A stretch of DNA of 64,000 nt, from NCBI RefSeq assembly GCF_000745425.1, contig NZ_JQJH01000018.1, positions 18,558-82,557 of the forward strand, read 5' to 3'. Numbering within the stretch: the stretch's first letter is position 1; each line of letters opens with the position of its first letter. The notes under the pieces were generated by a model. The model ran no database searches. It was not told where the DNA came from and was given only the letters and a program-made list of their open reading frames with translations. Shown in pieces: positions 28,190-37,948 of this stretch. The translations under genes were made by a program, and so were the position numbers. The DNA is from Beijerinckia mobilis. Lineage in GTDB: Bacteria > Pseudomonadota > Alphaproteobacteria > Rhizobiales > Beijerinckiaceae.

Positions 28190-30061
28190 ATGGGAACCAA
28201 ACGATCCCTGCCCGCGGCAATAGTCTTGGCCAGCGGGGCCGTCTTGCTACTCGCTCCTTTTCATCCGCCAATTCTTGGATCGCTCCTTGATTCATTCCTG
28301 GCCGTTCCGGCGCGGGCACAGGCATCCCACGCCTATGCCAAGGATCTGGTCATCGAAGCCGGAGCGACGACCTATCGCATCAAGCAGCTCGATCTTTCCG
28401 GAACGGCACTGCAATCGGCGGATCTCGCGGCCCTGTTCGATCCCAAAAATCCCCGCTCCTTGCAGGAAAGACTGCAACAATTGGGTGCGGGCGCGCTCAC
28501 GGCGCCGGAAGTCATCGCGGAAACGAAGCGCGATGGCTATGTTCAGACGGTGATCTATCGCAACGTCTCACTGAATACGCTTGAAGCCGGCCGCGCGACT
28601 GCGGCGCGGATCAACCGGACGGAGCTCAAACTCGCCGGCCCCAACGGAACCATCGAAGGCACCTACGGCGCGGTCAAAGCAAGCGGGATCGATCTCACTT
28701 TGGCAGCGCAAATGCTGGGTGCCAATGTCAGCGCCGGAAGCGATAAGACCGTGGCGCGCGCGCCCTTTCTCGAGACATTGGAAATCAGCGACGTCCAGCT
28801 CGCCAATCAGGAAGCCCATTCACGCCTCACCATCGAGGCCTTGCGTGCCCGCGACATCAAGGCACAGGCTCCCGCCACGGCGCCTTCCACCGAACCGCAT
28901 ATGGCGGAGAGCAAGGAGGCCGGAGCCAAAGGCCTACTCGACAAGGACCAGCCAGCGGTGCCGGGCGCTTTCGACAATCTCGCCGGCACTTTGCCCGCCA
29001 GTCTCGATATCGGCGCAATGGAAGCCGACAAGCTCGATCTCGTCCTGACCAATCCGCAGAACCAGCCGCTGCATCTCAGCTTCGCCAAAGGCGCGTTCAC
29101 CAATTATTCGGCCTTTACCTTCGGAACGGTGCATCTCCAGGATGTCGGCCTGCAATCCCCGGCACTCGCTTTCACCCTGCAGGATCTGGCCTTGCGCGAC
29201 GTCGATTTCACGACGGTCCGCACACTCCTGCGAGAAGCCACCGAAAACAATACGATGATTGGCCTGCAGGCGATCCTGCCACGGGTCGACCAGCTTGATC
29301 TCGCCAAACTCGACGTCAGCAAATTCGGCGAGAAGGTTCCGGCAACCGACCAGGATCCGGGCCGCGATCCCTTGTCCTTCAAGGTCGAGCACCTGCACAC
29401 CGAGCGCTCACAACCTTTCGAGGAAATGCCGACCAGAATTGACGGGACGATCACCCATTTGCTCGTCGATCTCGACAAAAACCATAGTGGCCTGTTCAAG
29501 GATCTCGCAAGCTTCGGCTACAAGGCCCTTGATCTTTCGAGCCAGCTCGCGGTCGTCTGGACGCCCGACAAACAGCAATTGAATGTCGATAATGTCATTG
29601 ACGCGAAGAACATGGGCAAGGTGACACTCTCCGCTTTGCTGACCAATATCTCCAAACAATTCTTCTCGTCGAAGGATGTCGAGACGACCCGGCACGCTAC
29701 CGAAGCCGCCCGGCTCAAATCAGCAGAACTGACCATCGACAATGATGGAATTTTCGACAAATTCCTATCCCAGCAGGCGCAGGCTCAAAACAAGCCCCTC
29801 GCCGATTTGAAGAGATCCTATACGAGCGCCGCAGCCGTCGTCGTGCCGATCCTTCTCGGCAATGGGCCAGGCGCCAAGCTCATCGGCGCCGCCGTATCAA
29901 AATTCATCGCCGATCCGAAGAAGCTTCACCTGCTGGCGACAATGCCTGACGGCCTCACCCTGAAGGATGTCGATCTGATCCAGACGCCGGGCCTCCTGCT
30001 CGACAAGATCGAGATTCAGGTCTCGCACGAGTCGCAAACGGCAGCGCCACAGGCGCATTGA
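28190..30061 (+). CDS. Large exported protein of unknown function
   Basis: 623 aa from the ATG at 28190 (CGAGG 4 nt upstream); in-frame ATG 28178 and GTG 28166 are alternatives. A signal peptide is clear: Lys/Arg near the start, hydrophobic AAIVLASGAVLLLAPFH, and a cleavage site after ARA before QASHAYAKDL. The mature protein has no membrane helix or catalytic motif. It consists of short alternating segments such as LDLSGTALQSADLAALFDP, IDLTLAAQM and LQDLALRDVDF, which suggests a repetitive beta-rich surface like those of AsmA-like or other periplasmic proteins. That is a guess from pattern only. It is presumably periplasmic; function unknown. The next gene lies 190 bp downstream on the same strand. 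Confidence 0.8.
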   Translation: MGTKRSLPAAIVLASGAVLLLAPFHPPILGSLLDSFLAVPARAQASHAYAKDLVIEAGATTYRIKQLDLSGTALQSADLAALFDPKNPRSLQERLQQLGAGALTAPEVIAETKRDGYVQTVIYRNVSLNTLEAGRATAARINRTELKLAGPNGTIEGTYGAVKASGIDLTLAAQMLGANVSAGSDKTVARAPFLETLEISDVQLANQEAHSRLTIEALRARDIKAQAPATAPSTEPHMAESKEAGAKGLLDKDQPAVPGAFDNLAGTLPASLDIGAMEADKLDLVLTNPQNQPLHLSFAKGAFTNYSAFTFGTVHLQDVGLQSPALAFTLQDLALRDVDFTTVRTLLREATENNTMIGLQAILPRVDQLDLAKLDVSKFGEKVPATDQDPGRDPLSFKVEHLHTERSQPFEEMPTRIDGTITHLLVDLDKNHSGLFKDLASFGYKALDLSSQLAVVWTPDKQQLNVDNVIDAKNMGKVTLSALLTNISKQFFSSKDVETTRHATEAARLKSAELTIDNDGIFDKFLSQQAQAQNKPLADLKRSYTSAAAVVVPILLGNGPGAKLIGAAVSKFIADPKKLHLLATMPDGLTLKDVDLIQTPGLLLDKIEIQVSHESQTAAPQAH

Positions 30062-30251
30062 CGCCTGCCATCACGTCTCTTCGTTTGGCCCACGGAAGCC
30101 CGAGGGCCATCGGAGCAGCCACGGTCAGGCTTGTGGCATCCGGCATGCTGGGACGGCATTGCGGCTTCCTGCTTCCAACCTGCCTACTGGCATGTCTTTC
30201 GGAGGTAGTGTATGCCGCACCTGCTTTTCCAGTTTTATTGTGGAGACCAAG

Positions 30252-30485
30252 GTGGCTACCCTTCCCAAAATCGAATTCGAGGTCGGCGGCAAGACGATCG
30301 AGGCATTCACACTCGATGATCTCGCCAATGGCAGCCTCGAGATCATGTTCATCGACAAGGAAACCCAGAAAGGCCTCGCCAGCTACACGGTGCAGAACAA
30401 CAAGTTCAAGGCCAAGAATTCCACCTACGACATTACGAAGTTCTTTGAATTCGCCGTCGAGGAATTCAAATCCGTCGGCCTTTGA
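30252..30485 (+). CDS. Conserved small hypothetical protein
   Basis: 77 aa starting at GTG 30252, which has GGAG 6 nt upstream; frame composition upstream of this point is not protein-like. The protein is acidic and soluble, with a predicted beta-rich N-terminal part (KIEFEVGGKTIEAFTLDDLA, FIDKETQKGLASYTV) and a helical end (DITKFFEFAVEEFKSVGL). It has no signal, membrane segment or cysteine. A strong hairpin at 30611-30645 lies downstream. I do not recognise a family. Confidence 0.72.
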   Translation: MATLPKIEFEVGGKTIEAFTLDDLANGSLEIMFIDKETQKGLASYTVQNNKFKAKNSTYDITKFFEFAVEEFKSVGL

Positions 30486-30610
30486 TAGCGACGGGCGATG
30501 ATCGAATTCTCATCGCCCTTCGGCTCCCCTGATTGCGAGCGGCCCGCAATCCCGACCGAGAATTATGACAGCGCGTCATCCGGCGCTCTGGCTTGACTCT
30601 TCCACAAAGA

Positions 30611-30645
30611 CAAAGCCCTTGCCTCCCTGGGAAGCAAGGGCTTTG
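30611..30645. terminator. Convergent terminator hairpin
   Basis: CAAAGCCCTTGC (30611-30622) pairs perfectly over 12 bp with GCAAGGGCTTTG (30634-30645), with an 11-nt loop. It lies between two convergent small genes and can serve both strands, although T-runs are short. Confidence 0.75.
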
Positions 30646-30739
30646 ATGTTTATAGGACTAGCGTGATACGAATGATTGCTCCGGATGGCGCCAACATTTG
30701 CGCACCCGGACGCTTACCGCTTCGTATCGAGAAGCGGGA

Positions 30740-30976
30740 TTATTCCGGCTCCTTGTAGCGCCCAGCCTCGCCCGGCTTGAGACCCAGTTGCTCGAAGGTC
30801 TCTTTCGGCAGATCAATGACCATGGAAACGATGTGATCATCGGTCAGATTGAATGTCTTGATGACAGTGAGAACCGCGTCATTCTCGCCGGGCACCCAGG
30901 AAGCATAGAGCTCGACATCCTGCTCGCCATCAGCCGGATTGCCAGACGTCACTTGAATAAGCCAGCCTTCGAACAT
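30740..30976 (-). CDS. Conserved small hypothetical protein
   Basis: 78 aa. The ATG at 30976 is preceded by AGGGAAGAG, a good ribosome-binding site. The protein is acidic, with two Trp residues, and reads as a small alpha/beta domain (MFEGWLIQVTSGNPADGEQD, then LYASWVPGENDAVLTV and DHIVSMVIDLPKETFEQLGL). It has no signal or membrane segment. It converges on the preceding gene across a strong terminator. I cannot name a family or function. Confidence 0.7.
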   Translation of the reverse strand: MFEGWLIQVTSGNPADGEQDVELYASWVPGENDAVLTVIKTFNLTDDHIVSMVIDLPKETFEQLGLKPGEAGRYKEPE

Positions 30977-31260
30977 CTTCTCTTCCCTATATTGAGCCTA
31001 CTCTTCAGATTCAGAGGTACGGCCGCAAAGACCTAATTTTGCTCACTGGATTCGCCGGGTCCTTGCCGCTCTCATCGTTACGCGATCGACCCAACCTCGT
31101 CCAAATGCAGCAAAATCGGTGCCGGGTCACTCGGGGTCACTCGGCCGGGCCGCATCAGGAACACCTGCCATCGGACGGCGCCCGATCGCCATTTGCGTCA
31201 TTGCAACCAAACGGGACAAGTCACGCGAGATAAACCCGGCAAGCTTACGCCGGGGGCCTT

Positions 31261-31304
31261 GAGCATTTTCAGGCGGAGCAGTTCGAAAAAATCCGAATAT
31301 GCTC
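31261..31304. repeat. Palindromic repeat fragment, copy e
   Basis: GAGCATTTTC at 31261 and CCGAATATGCTC ending at 31304 are the outer arms of the second hairpin of the ~100-nt family; the inner part has diverged. It lies just downstream of the 31313-31609 gene (minus strand). Confidence 0.5.
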
Positions 31305-31312
31305 TGGCCCAG

Positions 31313-31609
31313 TCATCTGACCCACCAATAGTCCCGCTGCACGGGATAATGGTAATATTTCAGCCAATTCGCCTGAACGCTCGCCGCAGCACCGGGATGC
31401 GCCGGACCATACATCACATAATTATCGATCGGCAAACGGCGCCGTTCGTCTTCATGAATGCGGGCGATAATGCCTTCGACCTGGGCACCGAGATCGAGCG
31501 CTTCGGCGACGAGCGTGGCGTCCCAATCGAACGCCGCATTGGCCAGGGTTTTGCGCAAGATCTCGGGCAGCCTGTCAAAGCAATCGAACTGCTTCTTCAA
31601 ATGTCCCAT
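31313..31609 (-). CDS. Short conserved hypothetical protein (DUF6525-like)
   Basis: 98 aa with GAGG 7 nt before the ATG at 31609. The first half (FDCFDRLPEILRKTLANAAF, then DWDATLVAEALDLG) recalls the short DUF6525 proteins of alphaproteobacteria, in which a Trp in an ANAAFDW-type segment is conserved; this is resemblance only. The C-terminal part is rich in Tyr, Trp and His (NYVMYGP, WLKYYHYPVQRDYWWVR). It appears soluble and is transcribed alone. Function unknown. Confidence 0.65.
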   Translation of the reverse strand: MGHLKKQFDCFDRLPEILRKTLANAAFDWDATLVAEALDLGAQVEGIIARIHEDERRRLPIDNYVMYGPAHPGAAASVQANWLKYYHYPVQRDYWWVR

Positions 31610-31878
31610 GCGGTGCCTCGATTTCTTGCATGGCGCATAGGGAGCATCTCAGACCGTCTGAGCGCGATGAAACCGCCTGCCTTGCGGCTGGCGCCACGGT
31701 CCGCATGCAAACCTCGGCGCCCACCGGGAAGCTATCACCGTTTCATCCTCCCATGAGGAATAGTTCCCATGCATTTTTCGCGCGAGAATGGACCACGCCT
31801 GAAATCTCCTCCCAAAGCAGGCAGTATCGGGCAGGCGCGCGCGGATGCGCGAAATCAGAAATCCGTCCAATCTCCGGA

Positions 31879-33732
31879 CTATATGCGCGGTTTCTGGTCG
31901 AGATCGCGCACCGCGCCACGTGCCGCGCTCGTGGTGAAGGCGGCATAGGCGCGCAGAGCCGTCGAGACATGGCGCTCTCTCGCGCGCGGCTTGAAGCCCG
32001 CGGCGCCGAGTGCCTCCATCGCCGCGCGGCGGCGGGCCAGTTCAGCATCCGGCACGGCGAGAACGAGTGACCGCGCCTTGATATCGATTTCGATCCGGTC
32101 GCCATCTTCGACGAGCGCGATCATGCCGCCCTCCGCCGCCTCCGGCGAGACGTGACCTATCGAAAGCCCGGAAGTACCGCCGGAAAACCGCCCGTCGGTG
32201 ATGAGCGCGCAGGCCTTGCCGAGACCCTTCGATTTCAGATAGCTCGTCGGATAGAGCATTTCCTGCATGCCGGGACCACCACGCGGACCCTCATAGCGGA
32301 TGACGACCACATCGCCAGCGACGATCCTACCGGAAAGGATCGCCTCCACGGCGCTATCCTGGCTTTCGAAAACCCGAGCCGGCCCGGCAAAGGTCAAAAT
32401 GCTCTCATCGACGCCAGCGGTCTTCACGATCGAGCCATCCTCGGCCAGATTGCCATAGAGCACGGCGAGGCCGCCATCCTGCGAGAAAGCATGGGCCGAA
32501 TCGCGGATCACCCCGGCCTCTCGGTCGAGATCGAGCGCCTCATAGCGCTTCTCCTGGCTGAAGGCCTGGGTGGTCGGCACATTGCCCGGGGCCGCTTTAT
32601 AAAAAGTCTGCACCATTTCGCTATTGCTGCGGCGGACATCCCAGCGCATCAGCGCTTCACCGAGATTCGCCGCATGAACGGTCGGCAAATCGGCATGGAT
32701 GAGCCTGGCGCGATCGAGCTCGCCGAGAATGCCCATAATGCCACCCGCCCGATGCACATCCTCCATATGCACGTCATTCTTCGCCGGAGCCACCTTGCAC
32801 AGGCAGGGCACGCGGCGCGACAGACCGTCGATATCCGCCATGGTGAAAGGCACACCCGCCTCATAAGCGGCAGCCAGGAGATGCAGCACCGTATTGGTGG
32901 AACCGCCCATGGCGATGTCGAGCGTCATGGCGTTCTCGAAAGCCTTGAACGAGGCAATGGAACGCGGCAGCACGGAGACATCATTCTGTTCATAATAACG
33001 GCGCGCGAGATCGACGATCAGATGGCCGGCCTCGACGAAAAGCCGTTTGCGGTCACCATGGGTGGCAAGCAGCGATCCATTGCCCGGCAGCGAAAGGCCA
33101 AGCGCCTCGGTCAGGCAGTTCATGGAATTGGCGGTGAACATGCCGGAACAGGAACCGCAGGTCGGACAGGCAGAGCGTTCGATGACGGCGACATCCTCAG
33201 CGCTTACCTTGTCATCAGCGGCGGCAACCATGGCGTCGACGAGATCGAGCGCCACCTGCTTGCCACCGACCTGCGCTTTGCCGGCCTCCATCGGGCCGCC
33301 GGAGACGAAGATCGCTGGAATGTTGAGCCGCAGCGCCGCCATCAACATGCCGGGGGTGATCTTGTCGCAATTGGATATGCACACCAGAGCATCGGCGCAA
33401 TGGGCATTGACCATATATTCGACGCTATCGGCAATGAGCTCGCGCGACGGCAGGCTGTAGAGCATGCCGTCATGCCCCATGGCGATCCCGTCATCGACGG
33501 CGATTGTGTTGAATTCCTTGGCGATGCCGCCCGCCTTCTCGATCTCGCCGGCGACGAGCTGGCCGAGATCCTTGAGATGCACGTGGCCCGGCACGAATTG
33601 CGTGAAGGAATTGGCAATCGCGATAATCGGCTTGCCGAAATCCTCATCCTTGACACCCGTCGCCCGCCACAGGCCGCGAGCGCCGGCCATATTGCGGCCA
33701 TGGGTGGTGGTGCGGGAACGATAAGCGGGCAT
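31879..33732 (-). CDS. ilvD: Dihydroxy-acid dehydratase
   Basis: 617 aa from the ATG at 33732, which has AGAGG 6 nt upstream; an in-frame extension to 33963 lacks homology-like sequence. IlvD is the Fe-S dehydratase of valine, leucine and isoleucine synthesis, converting 2,3-dihydroxy acids to 2-keto acids. Cluster and active-site motifs are [40 protein letters not shown] and [12 protein letters not shown], with late motifs [20 protein letters not shown] and [20 protein letters not shown]. Length and motif order are those of the long (E. coli-type) form. No attenuator or leader peptide was found upstream. Confidence 0.97.
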   Translation of the reverse strand: MPAYRSRTTTHGRNMAGARGLWRATGVKDEDFGKPIIAIANSFTQFVPGHVHLKDLGQLVAGEIEKAGGIAKEFNTIAVDDGIAMGHDGMLYSLPSRELIADSVEYMVNAHCADALVCISNCDKITPGMLMAALRLNIPAIFVSGGPMEAGKAQVGGKQVALDLVDAMVAAADDKVSAEDVAVIERSACPTCGSCSGMFTANSMNCLTEALGLSLPGNGSLLATHGDRKRLFVEAGHLIVDLARRYYEQNDVSVLPRSIASFKAFENAMTLDIAMGGSTNTVLHLLAAAYEAGVPFTMADIDGLSRRVPCLCKVAPAKNDVHMEDVHRAGGIMGILGELDRARLIHADLPTVHAANLGEALMRWDVRRSNSEMVQTFYKAAPGNVPTTQAFSQEKRYEALDLDREAGVIRDSAHAFSQDGGLAVLYGNLAEDGSIVKTAGVDESILTFAGPARVFESQDSAVEAILSGRIVAGDVVVIRYEGPRGGPGMQEMLYPTSYLKSKGLGKACALITDGRFSGGTSGLSIGHVSPEAAEGGMIALVEDGDRIEIDIKARSLVLAVPDAELARRRAAMEALGAAGFKPRARERHVSTALRAYAAFTTSAARGAVRDLDQKPRI

Positions 33733-34236
33733 GGGCAACCTCTGATATGCACCGGCAATCACCGCCTGGCGCATGCGGAAGGAAATGGGCCGGACAGGCA
33801 ATCGGCGCTTGCAAAGCCCCGCTGCATCCCATCGCCAAACGGTAACGCCGCACGAAGGTTCGATCCGTGCGCGCAGGTCCGAAGAGGCGCGAAAGGTGCG
33901 AAGATGCCCCAATTCCGGCGCTGACCTGCCGAAAGCGGGCGCAAAAGGCTCGTCAAGCGGCAAGGTCGCCCGTCTTTACACCATCGGACATTGGAATGAA
34001 ATCATTCCATACCATCCAAATCCGCACGCTTTCGATCCGCACGGCACCGCGCTAAGTCAGTGTATGGCAAAGAATTTGCGCCGCCTCATTCCATGTCTCG
34101 TTGATCCCAACAAGACCCGGCGGTAAGCCACCGCCCCGCCGTCGTGGGGGCTTGATATTATTGACTTCCCCTCAAAGGCTTCGCAGCCAATGCCCTCACG
34201 AAATCCCTGCCAGGCCCGAGCCAGGAAAATGCCGCC
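33733..34236. other. Intergenic region between divergent ilvD and methyltransferase gene
   Basis: About 504 bp. It holds one copy of a short repeat (34103-34155) and no supported gene. Promoters for both flanking genes should lie here but are not distinct by eye. Confidence 0.5.
34103..34155. repeat. Second dispersed repeat family, copy 1
   Basis: The core AAGCCACCGCCCCGCCGTCG is shared, with few changes, with copies at 53381-53424 and 60671-60711. It is preceded by CCCGGCGGT, which can pair with ACCGCC. Confidence 0.5.
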
Positions 34237-34890
34237 ATGAGCGATCTGCCTGATGAACAAAGCCGCGATCCGGATTTGCCGGAACTTTCCGCCAATGCCT
34301 TCCTCAAGCAGGATGATGCGCCGGACGAAGCCTTTTATGCCGCGCCGCGCTTCGTTGCCCATATCGACGCTCCGGCGATTGCGGCCGTCACCGAACTCTA
34401 CCGGGAATGCATTCCACAGAACGCCAAAGTGCTTGATCTCATGTCGAGCTGGATTTCCCATCTGCCATCGGATGCAGCCTATGCCGAGGTCATCGGCCAT
34501 GGCATGAATGCGATGGAATTAAAGGCCAATCCGCGCCTGACCCGCTTCTTCGTGCAGAATCTCAATATGGATCCGCTGCTTCCGCTTGATACGCAGACGC
34601 TTGACGCGGCGCTGATCTGCGTGTCCATCCAATATCTGCAAAAGCCCGTCGCCGTGCTGCGGGAAATCCGCCGAGCCCTGCGCCCGGGCGCGCCAGTGCT
34701 CATCACCTTTTCCAACCGCTGCTTTCCGACCAAGGCCGTCACCGTCTGGCAGGCAATGGAGGATGCAGCCCATTGCAATCTCATCACGCTCTATCTGGAG
34801 CGTGCGGGCTTTGCGACGGCGGAAGCCCGCACGCTCTGCCAAGGGGGGCGCGGGGCCGATCCGCTTTGGGCCGTGATCGGCCGCACCTGA
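34237..34890 (+). CDS. Class I SAM-dependent methyltransferase-like protein
   Basis: 217 aa. The C-terminal two-thirds has the methyltransferase layout: a motif I position at AKVLDLMSSWISHLPSDA, motif II-III region TLDAALICVSIQYLQKPVAV, then LREIRRALRPGAPVLITFSN. Motif I lacks the usual GxGxG loop and reads DLMSSWISH instead; the same DLMSSW pattern is known from a subgroup of UbiE-like methyltransferases, so this need not mean loss of function. The N-terminal 40 residues are acidic and variable. Substrate unknown. It converges on tonB across a palindromic repeat. Confidence 0.75.
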   Translation: MSDLPDEQSRDPDLPELSANAFLKQDDAPDEAFYAAPRFVAHIDAPAIAAVTELYRECIPQNAKVLDLMSSWISHLPSDAAYAEVIGHGMNAMELKANPRLTRFFVQNLNMDPLLPLDTQTLDAALICVSIQYLQKPVAVLREIRRALRPGAPVLITFSNRCFPTKAVTVWQAMEDAAHCNLITLYLERAGFATAEARTLCQGGRGADPLWAVIGRT

Positions 34891-34946
34891 TAGCTGACAG
34901 GCGATGAGCACATCTCTTGCGCTCTCGGCTGGTCGGCAGACGCGTT

Positions 34947-35012
34947 AGAGCGTTTCGGATATATCCGGAAACGCTCCACGAAAGAAAATTAGAGTATTTT
35001 CAAAATGCTCTA
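34947..35012 (+). repeat. Bipartite palindromic repeat, copy f (supplies the tonB stop codon)
   Basis: GAGCGTTTCGGA-TATA-TCCGGAAACGCTC (34948-34976) is a near-perfect palindrome, followed by GAGTATTTTCAAAATGCTC as a shortened second hairpin. The outer edge CTCTAA gives the TAG stop of tonB at 35012-35010 on the minus strand. Confidence 0.8.
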
Positions 35013-35912
35013 ATGAACGCTGAAACGCACCGGCGCCGACAGGCTGATCCTGCCGCCGCCAATTTCATCGGGCGGCGGCGGCAAGGGGCTCGCATTATGG
35101 ACCATCTGGATCGCTGCATTGTCGAGCGCCGATGAGCCGGAACTGCGCGTGACACGGGCCGCAAGAACATGCCCACCGCGATCGATGGTGAAAGAGATGC
35201 CGACAGTCCCCTGCACACCCGCCATCCGTTCACCATCAGGATAATGTTTGTTGCGGGCAAGCTGCGCGAAGACACGGCTCTTCCAATCGTTGGAAGCAGC
35301 ACCACCGCCACCACCACCGCCGCCATGACCACCGCCATAGCCCGTGCCCGCCCCGTTTCCGGAGCCGATGCCGCCGCCCTGGCCACCGCCTGAGCCGCCG
35401 GCATCCTTCGCCTTCACCTTGGTAGGCGTCCGCGTCGTGGATTGCAGCACTTTCTCTTTTTTGACGATCTTCTTCTTTGGCGGTGGCTTGACGATTTTCT
35501 TGACCGGCATCACCACATCCGCCTTCGGAACCGGAGGCGTCTCCGGCATCGGCACGACATCCGGCGGCGGCGGTTCCTGAACGTCCGGCGTCACATCCGG
35601 TTCGGGTGCGTCATGGGTTACCTGCGGCGCCGATTCCGTCTGCTCCTGCGGCGCGACATGTTCGGCATTGTTCTCGATACCTCCGCCTTCCCCGCCCTCG
35701 CCGCCGTCACCACCTGCCGTCCCGGCGCCGAGATCGATCATGATGGCGGGCTCTGCCGCATTGAACGCCATCTGCTCGGGAGGCTGACGGATCAGCCAAT
35801 AGAGAGCCGCAGCATGAACCAGGAGGACCAGCGCGGCGGCCGATCCCCATTTGCCGAGATCCGGTCTCTCGTCATTGGACCCCAGAAAGGAGCGGTCGGA
35901 GACGAAACTCAT
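35010..35912 (-). CDS. tonB: TonB family energy transducer
   Basis: 300 aa from the ATG at 35912. One N-terminal membrane helix lies near residues 24-41 (AAALVLLVHAAALYWLIRQ). A long periplasmic spacer rich in Pro, Glu and Lys follows (PPPDVVPMPETPPVPKADVV, then VKPPPKKKIVKKEK), then a Gly-rich stretch. The C-terminal TonB domain (about 215-300) runs from FAQLARNKHYPDGERMAGVQ through GTVGISFTIDRGGHVLAARV to SPLPPPPDE. TonB carries energy from ExbB/ExbD to outer-membrane receptors. It follows exbD by about 160 bp on the same strand. Its last codon and TAG stop touch a palindromic repeat, so the present end may have been set by repeat insertion. Confidence 0.93.
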   Translation of the reverse strand: MSFVSDRSFLGSNDERPDLGKWGSAAALVLLVHAAALYWLIRQPPEQMAFNAAEPAIMIDLGAGTAGGDGGEGGEGGGIENNAEHVAPQEQTESAPQVTHDAPEPDVTPDVQEPPPPDVVPMPETPPVPKADVVMPVKKIVKPPPKKKIVKKEKVLQSTTRTPTKVKAKDAGGSGGGQGGGIGSGNGAGTGYGGGHGGGGGGGGAASNDWKSRVFAQLARNKHYPDGERMAGVQGTVGISFTIDRGGHVLAARVTRSSGSSALDNAAIQMVHNASPLPPPPDEIGGGRISLSAPVRFSVH

Positions 35913-36072
35913 TGCATCATCCTGTTCATGCCACCAAGCAAACCAAAGCCGAAGACACCCAATCACAGGCCAAGGTGTGAGAAATCCCAACGCTCTGTCC
36001 GAAATGGGCGAGAGAGGAGGGGTGAGCCGATCGCCAAAGCGGCGGCTTCTCCCAAGGCCCCGGTTCCACTCC

Positions 36073-36582
36073 CTACTGGGCAGCGGCGGGTGGCACCGAG
36101 CCGGAAGCGGGAGCGCTCGCCGCAGGTGCATTGGCGGGAGCATTGGGCGTTGCCGCGGCACCAGGAACCTGTTCGAGACCAACGAGCGCAACCTTCAGAT
36201 AGCCCGCAGCCCGCAATTTGTTCATCATGTCCATGAGATCGCCATAGGGAACTGTCTTGTCCGCGCGGACAAAAATACGCTGATCACGATCCGAATGGGT
36301 CTTCGCATCCAGAGCGGAGGCAAGCCCGCCCGGCGGCACGACAATTTCGCCGATATACATGGAATGATCGGGCTTCAATGTCAGAAACAGCGGCTTGTCC
36401 GGCCGTGGCGCCTGCTGCGCCGTCGAGGCCGGCAGGTCAACCTTGACATCGACTGTCGAGAGCGGCGCCGCCACCATGAAGATGATGAGCAGCACCAGAA
36501 TGACATCAATGAACGGGGTGACATTGATATCGTGATTTTCCGGCAGGTCGTCGTCATTACCGGTCGAGAGTTTGGCGCCCAT
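36073..36582 (-). CDS. exbD: Biopolymer transport protein ExbD
   Basis: 169 aa from the ATG at 36582, 1 nt past the exbB stop. A single membrane helix carries the essential Asp (INVTPFIDVILVLLIIFMVA), as in all ExbD/TolR proteins. The periplasmic domain runs through VDVKVDLPASTAQQ, PLFLTLKPDHSMYIGE and RIFVRADKTVPYGDLMDMMN to LKVALVGLEQVP. The last 30 residues are a Pro/Ala/Ser-rich tail not found in most ExbD. With ExbB it forms the proton-driven motor that powers TonB. Confidence 0.93.
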   Translation of the reverse strand: MGAKLSTGNDDDLPENHDINVTPFIDVILVLLIIFMVAAPLSTVDVKVDLPASTAQQAPRPDKPLFLTLKPDHSMYIGEIVVPPGGLASALDAKTHSDRDQRIFVRADKTVPYGDLMDMMNKLRAAGYLKVALVGLEQVPGAAATPNAPANAPAASAPASGSVPPAAAQ

Positions 36583-36583
36583 C

Positions 36584-37624
36584 TTATTCAGCCACCTGCC
36601 GCATTTGCGGAACGTGCCATTCCTTGTCACCACTTTCCGCGCGGTCGAGATCGCGCGAGAGATGCCGCAGCACCTCGGTCGAGGCATCACCGAGAATACC
36701 CTTGTAGCCGGCGATGGAGCGCGAGAAGACATTATAGATGACGACAGCCGGAATAGCCGCGACGAGGCCGATCGCCGTCGCCTGCAAGGCCTCGGCAATA
36801 CCCGGCGCCACCACGGCGAGATTGGTCGTGTTCGCTTTGGAAATGCCGATGAAGCTGTTCATGATGCCCCAGACGGTGCCGAACAATCCGACGAAAGGAC
36901 TCGTCGCGCCGATGGTGCCAAGGATGACGATGCCTCGCGTCATCGTCCTCGTCGCACGCACCTCGATGCGGCTGAGGAGAGCGGTTGCGCGTTCCTTCAC
37001 GCCTTCGGCGGGCAGTCCGCGCGACCTTTCGGCCTCGGAAATGGCACCACTCACGAGTTTTGCGACCACACCCTTGTTCAAACCGGGTGTATTCGCCAGA
37101 TGCGCCTCCGCCTGACGCAAATTCTGCGCACCTGCGAGAATATCGATTCCGCGGCCGAGATTACGCCCAGCTGCGGCGATTTCCAGCCATTTGGCGATGC
37201 CGATCGTCCAAGTCACGAGCGAGGCAAAAGCCAAACTGGACATGACCGCTTTCACGATCAGATCGGCATTGAGGAACATGCCCCAGGGCGACAGATCATG
37301 CGGCAAGGTCGAGGGATCGACGGGCTCGATGATTTCTTCGATCACCCGTGTCTTCGGCTCTTCGGCACCAGGCGGGGCCGTATCGACAGAATTTGGCGCC
37401 AACAGGTTCTGGGTGGGCGCATTCGGCGTTTCCGGGGAAGGAACGGCAGCGGGGGCAGAAGCAGCGGATGAGGCCGCCTCCGACTGGGCAAGGGACTCAA
37501 AGGAAGTCAAAGCGACGGCAGCCGGCAGGAGACACACCAAAACCGCCAGCAACCAGCCGGTCTGGCGCGGAATTCTCGGAAAGCGCCTATTGCGGCTCTG
37601 GCAGGCGCCTATTCGGTCATTCAT
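36584..37624 (-). CDS. exbB: Biopolymer transport protein ExbB
   Basis: 346 aa from the ATG at 37624, which has AAGGAA 7 nt upstream. It is of the long ExbB type: an N-terminal signal-like helix (LLAVLVCLLPAAVALTSFES), a periplasmic Ala/Pro/Ser-rich extension of about 80 residues, then the MotA/TolQ/ExbB core with three helices. The signature GTIGATSPFVGLFGTVWGIM and the last helix with ALQATAIGLVAAIPAVVIYN are clear. It forms the pentameric channel around ExbD. Order is exbB-exbD-tonB on one strand, with a PiuC-type hydroxylase gene upstream. Confidence 0.93.
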   Translation of the reverse strand: MNDRIGACQSRNRRFPRIPRQTGWLLAVLVCLLPAAVALTSFESLAQSEAASSAASAPAAVPSPETPNAPTQNLLAPNSVDTAPPGAEEPKTRVIEEIIEPVDPSTLPHDLSPWGMFLNADLIVKAVMSSLAFASLVTWTIGIAKWLEIAAAGRNLGRGIDILAGAQNLRQAEAHLANTPGLNKGVVAKLVSGAISEAERSRGLPAEGVKERATALLSRIEVRATRTMTRGIVILGTIGATSPFVGLFGTVWGIMNSFIGISKANTTNLAVVAPGIAEALQATAIGLVAAIPAVVIYNVFSRSIAGYKGILGDASTEVLRHLSRDLDRAESGDKEWHVPQMRQVAE

Positions 37625-37948
37625 CGCAATTCCTTCCAATTCAATAATTCCGTGCTCGAATGCACCATCGCCCGCTTTACGCAAAGGCACATCTGACCCG
37701 CACCACCGTAGATCCAAATTCCTCACGCGTCCCAAAGGACGAATTCCCACAAAAACCAGCAACATCCGTCCGCGATCAGCCCGTGATCGGCACAAGCCGA
37801 TCAAATTGGCGTGACACGCCTCCCAGAGGGAGCGGACGCCGGGCATCGCTTCCCAGACGGGACTTGCAAGCGAGGTTACCCCGATTCCTCTCCCGATTCC
37901 TGGCCGATTTCCTGATAACGCCGCGGCCCGGCAAAGAGTTTACGCGCC
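37625..37948. other. Spacer between piuC and exbB
   Basis: About 324 bp, expected to hold the exbB promoter. I looked for a second iron control element like that before the receptor gene and found none that fits. Confidence 0.45.

Noticed and set aside
32152..33924. A 590-codon plus-strand frame antisense to ilvD
   Set aside because: ilvD on the minus strand has all its catalytic motifs; the antisense frame is His/Arg/Gly-rich with no family-like segments.
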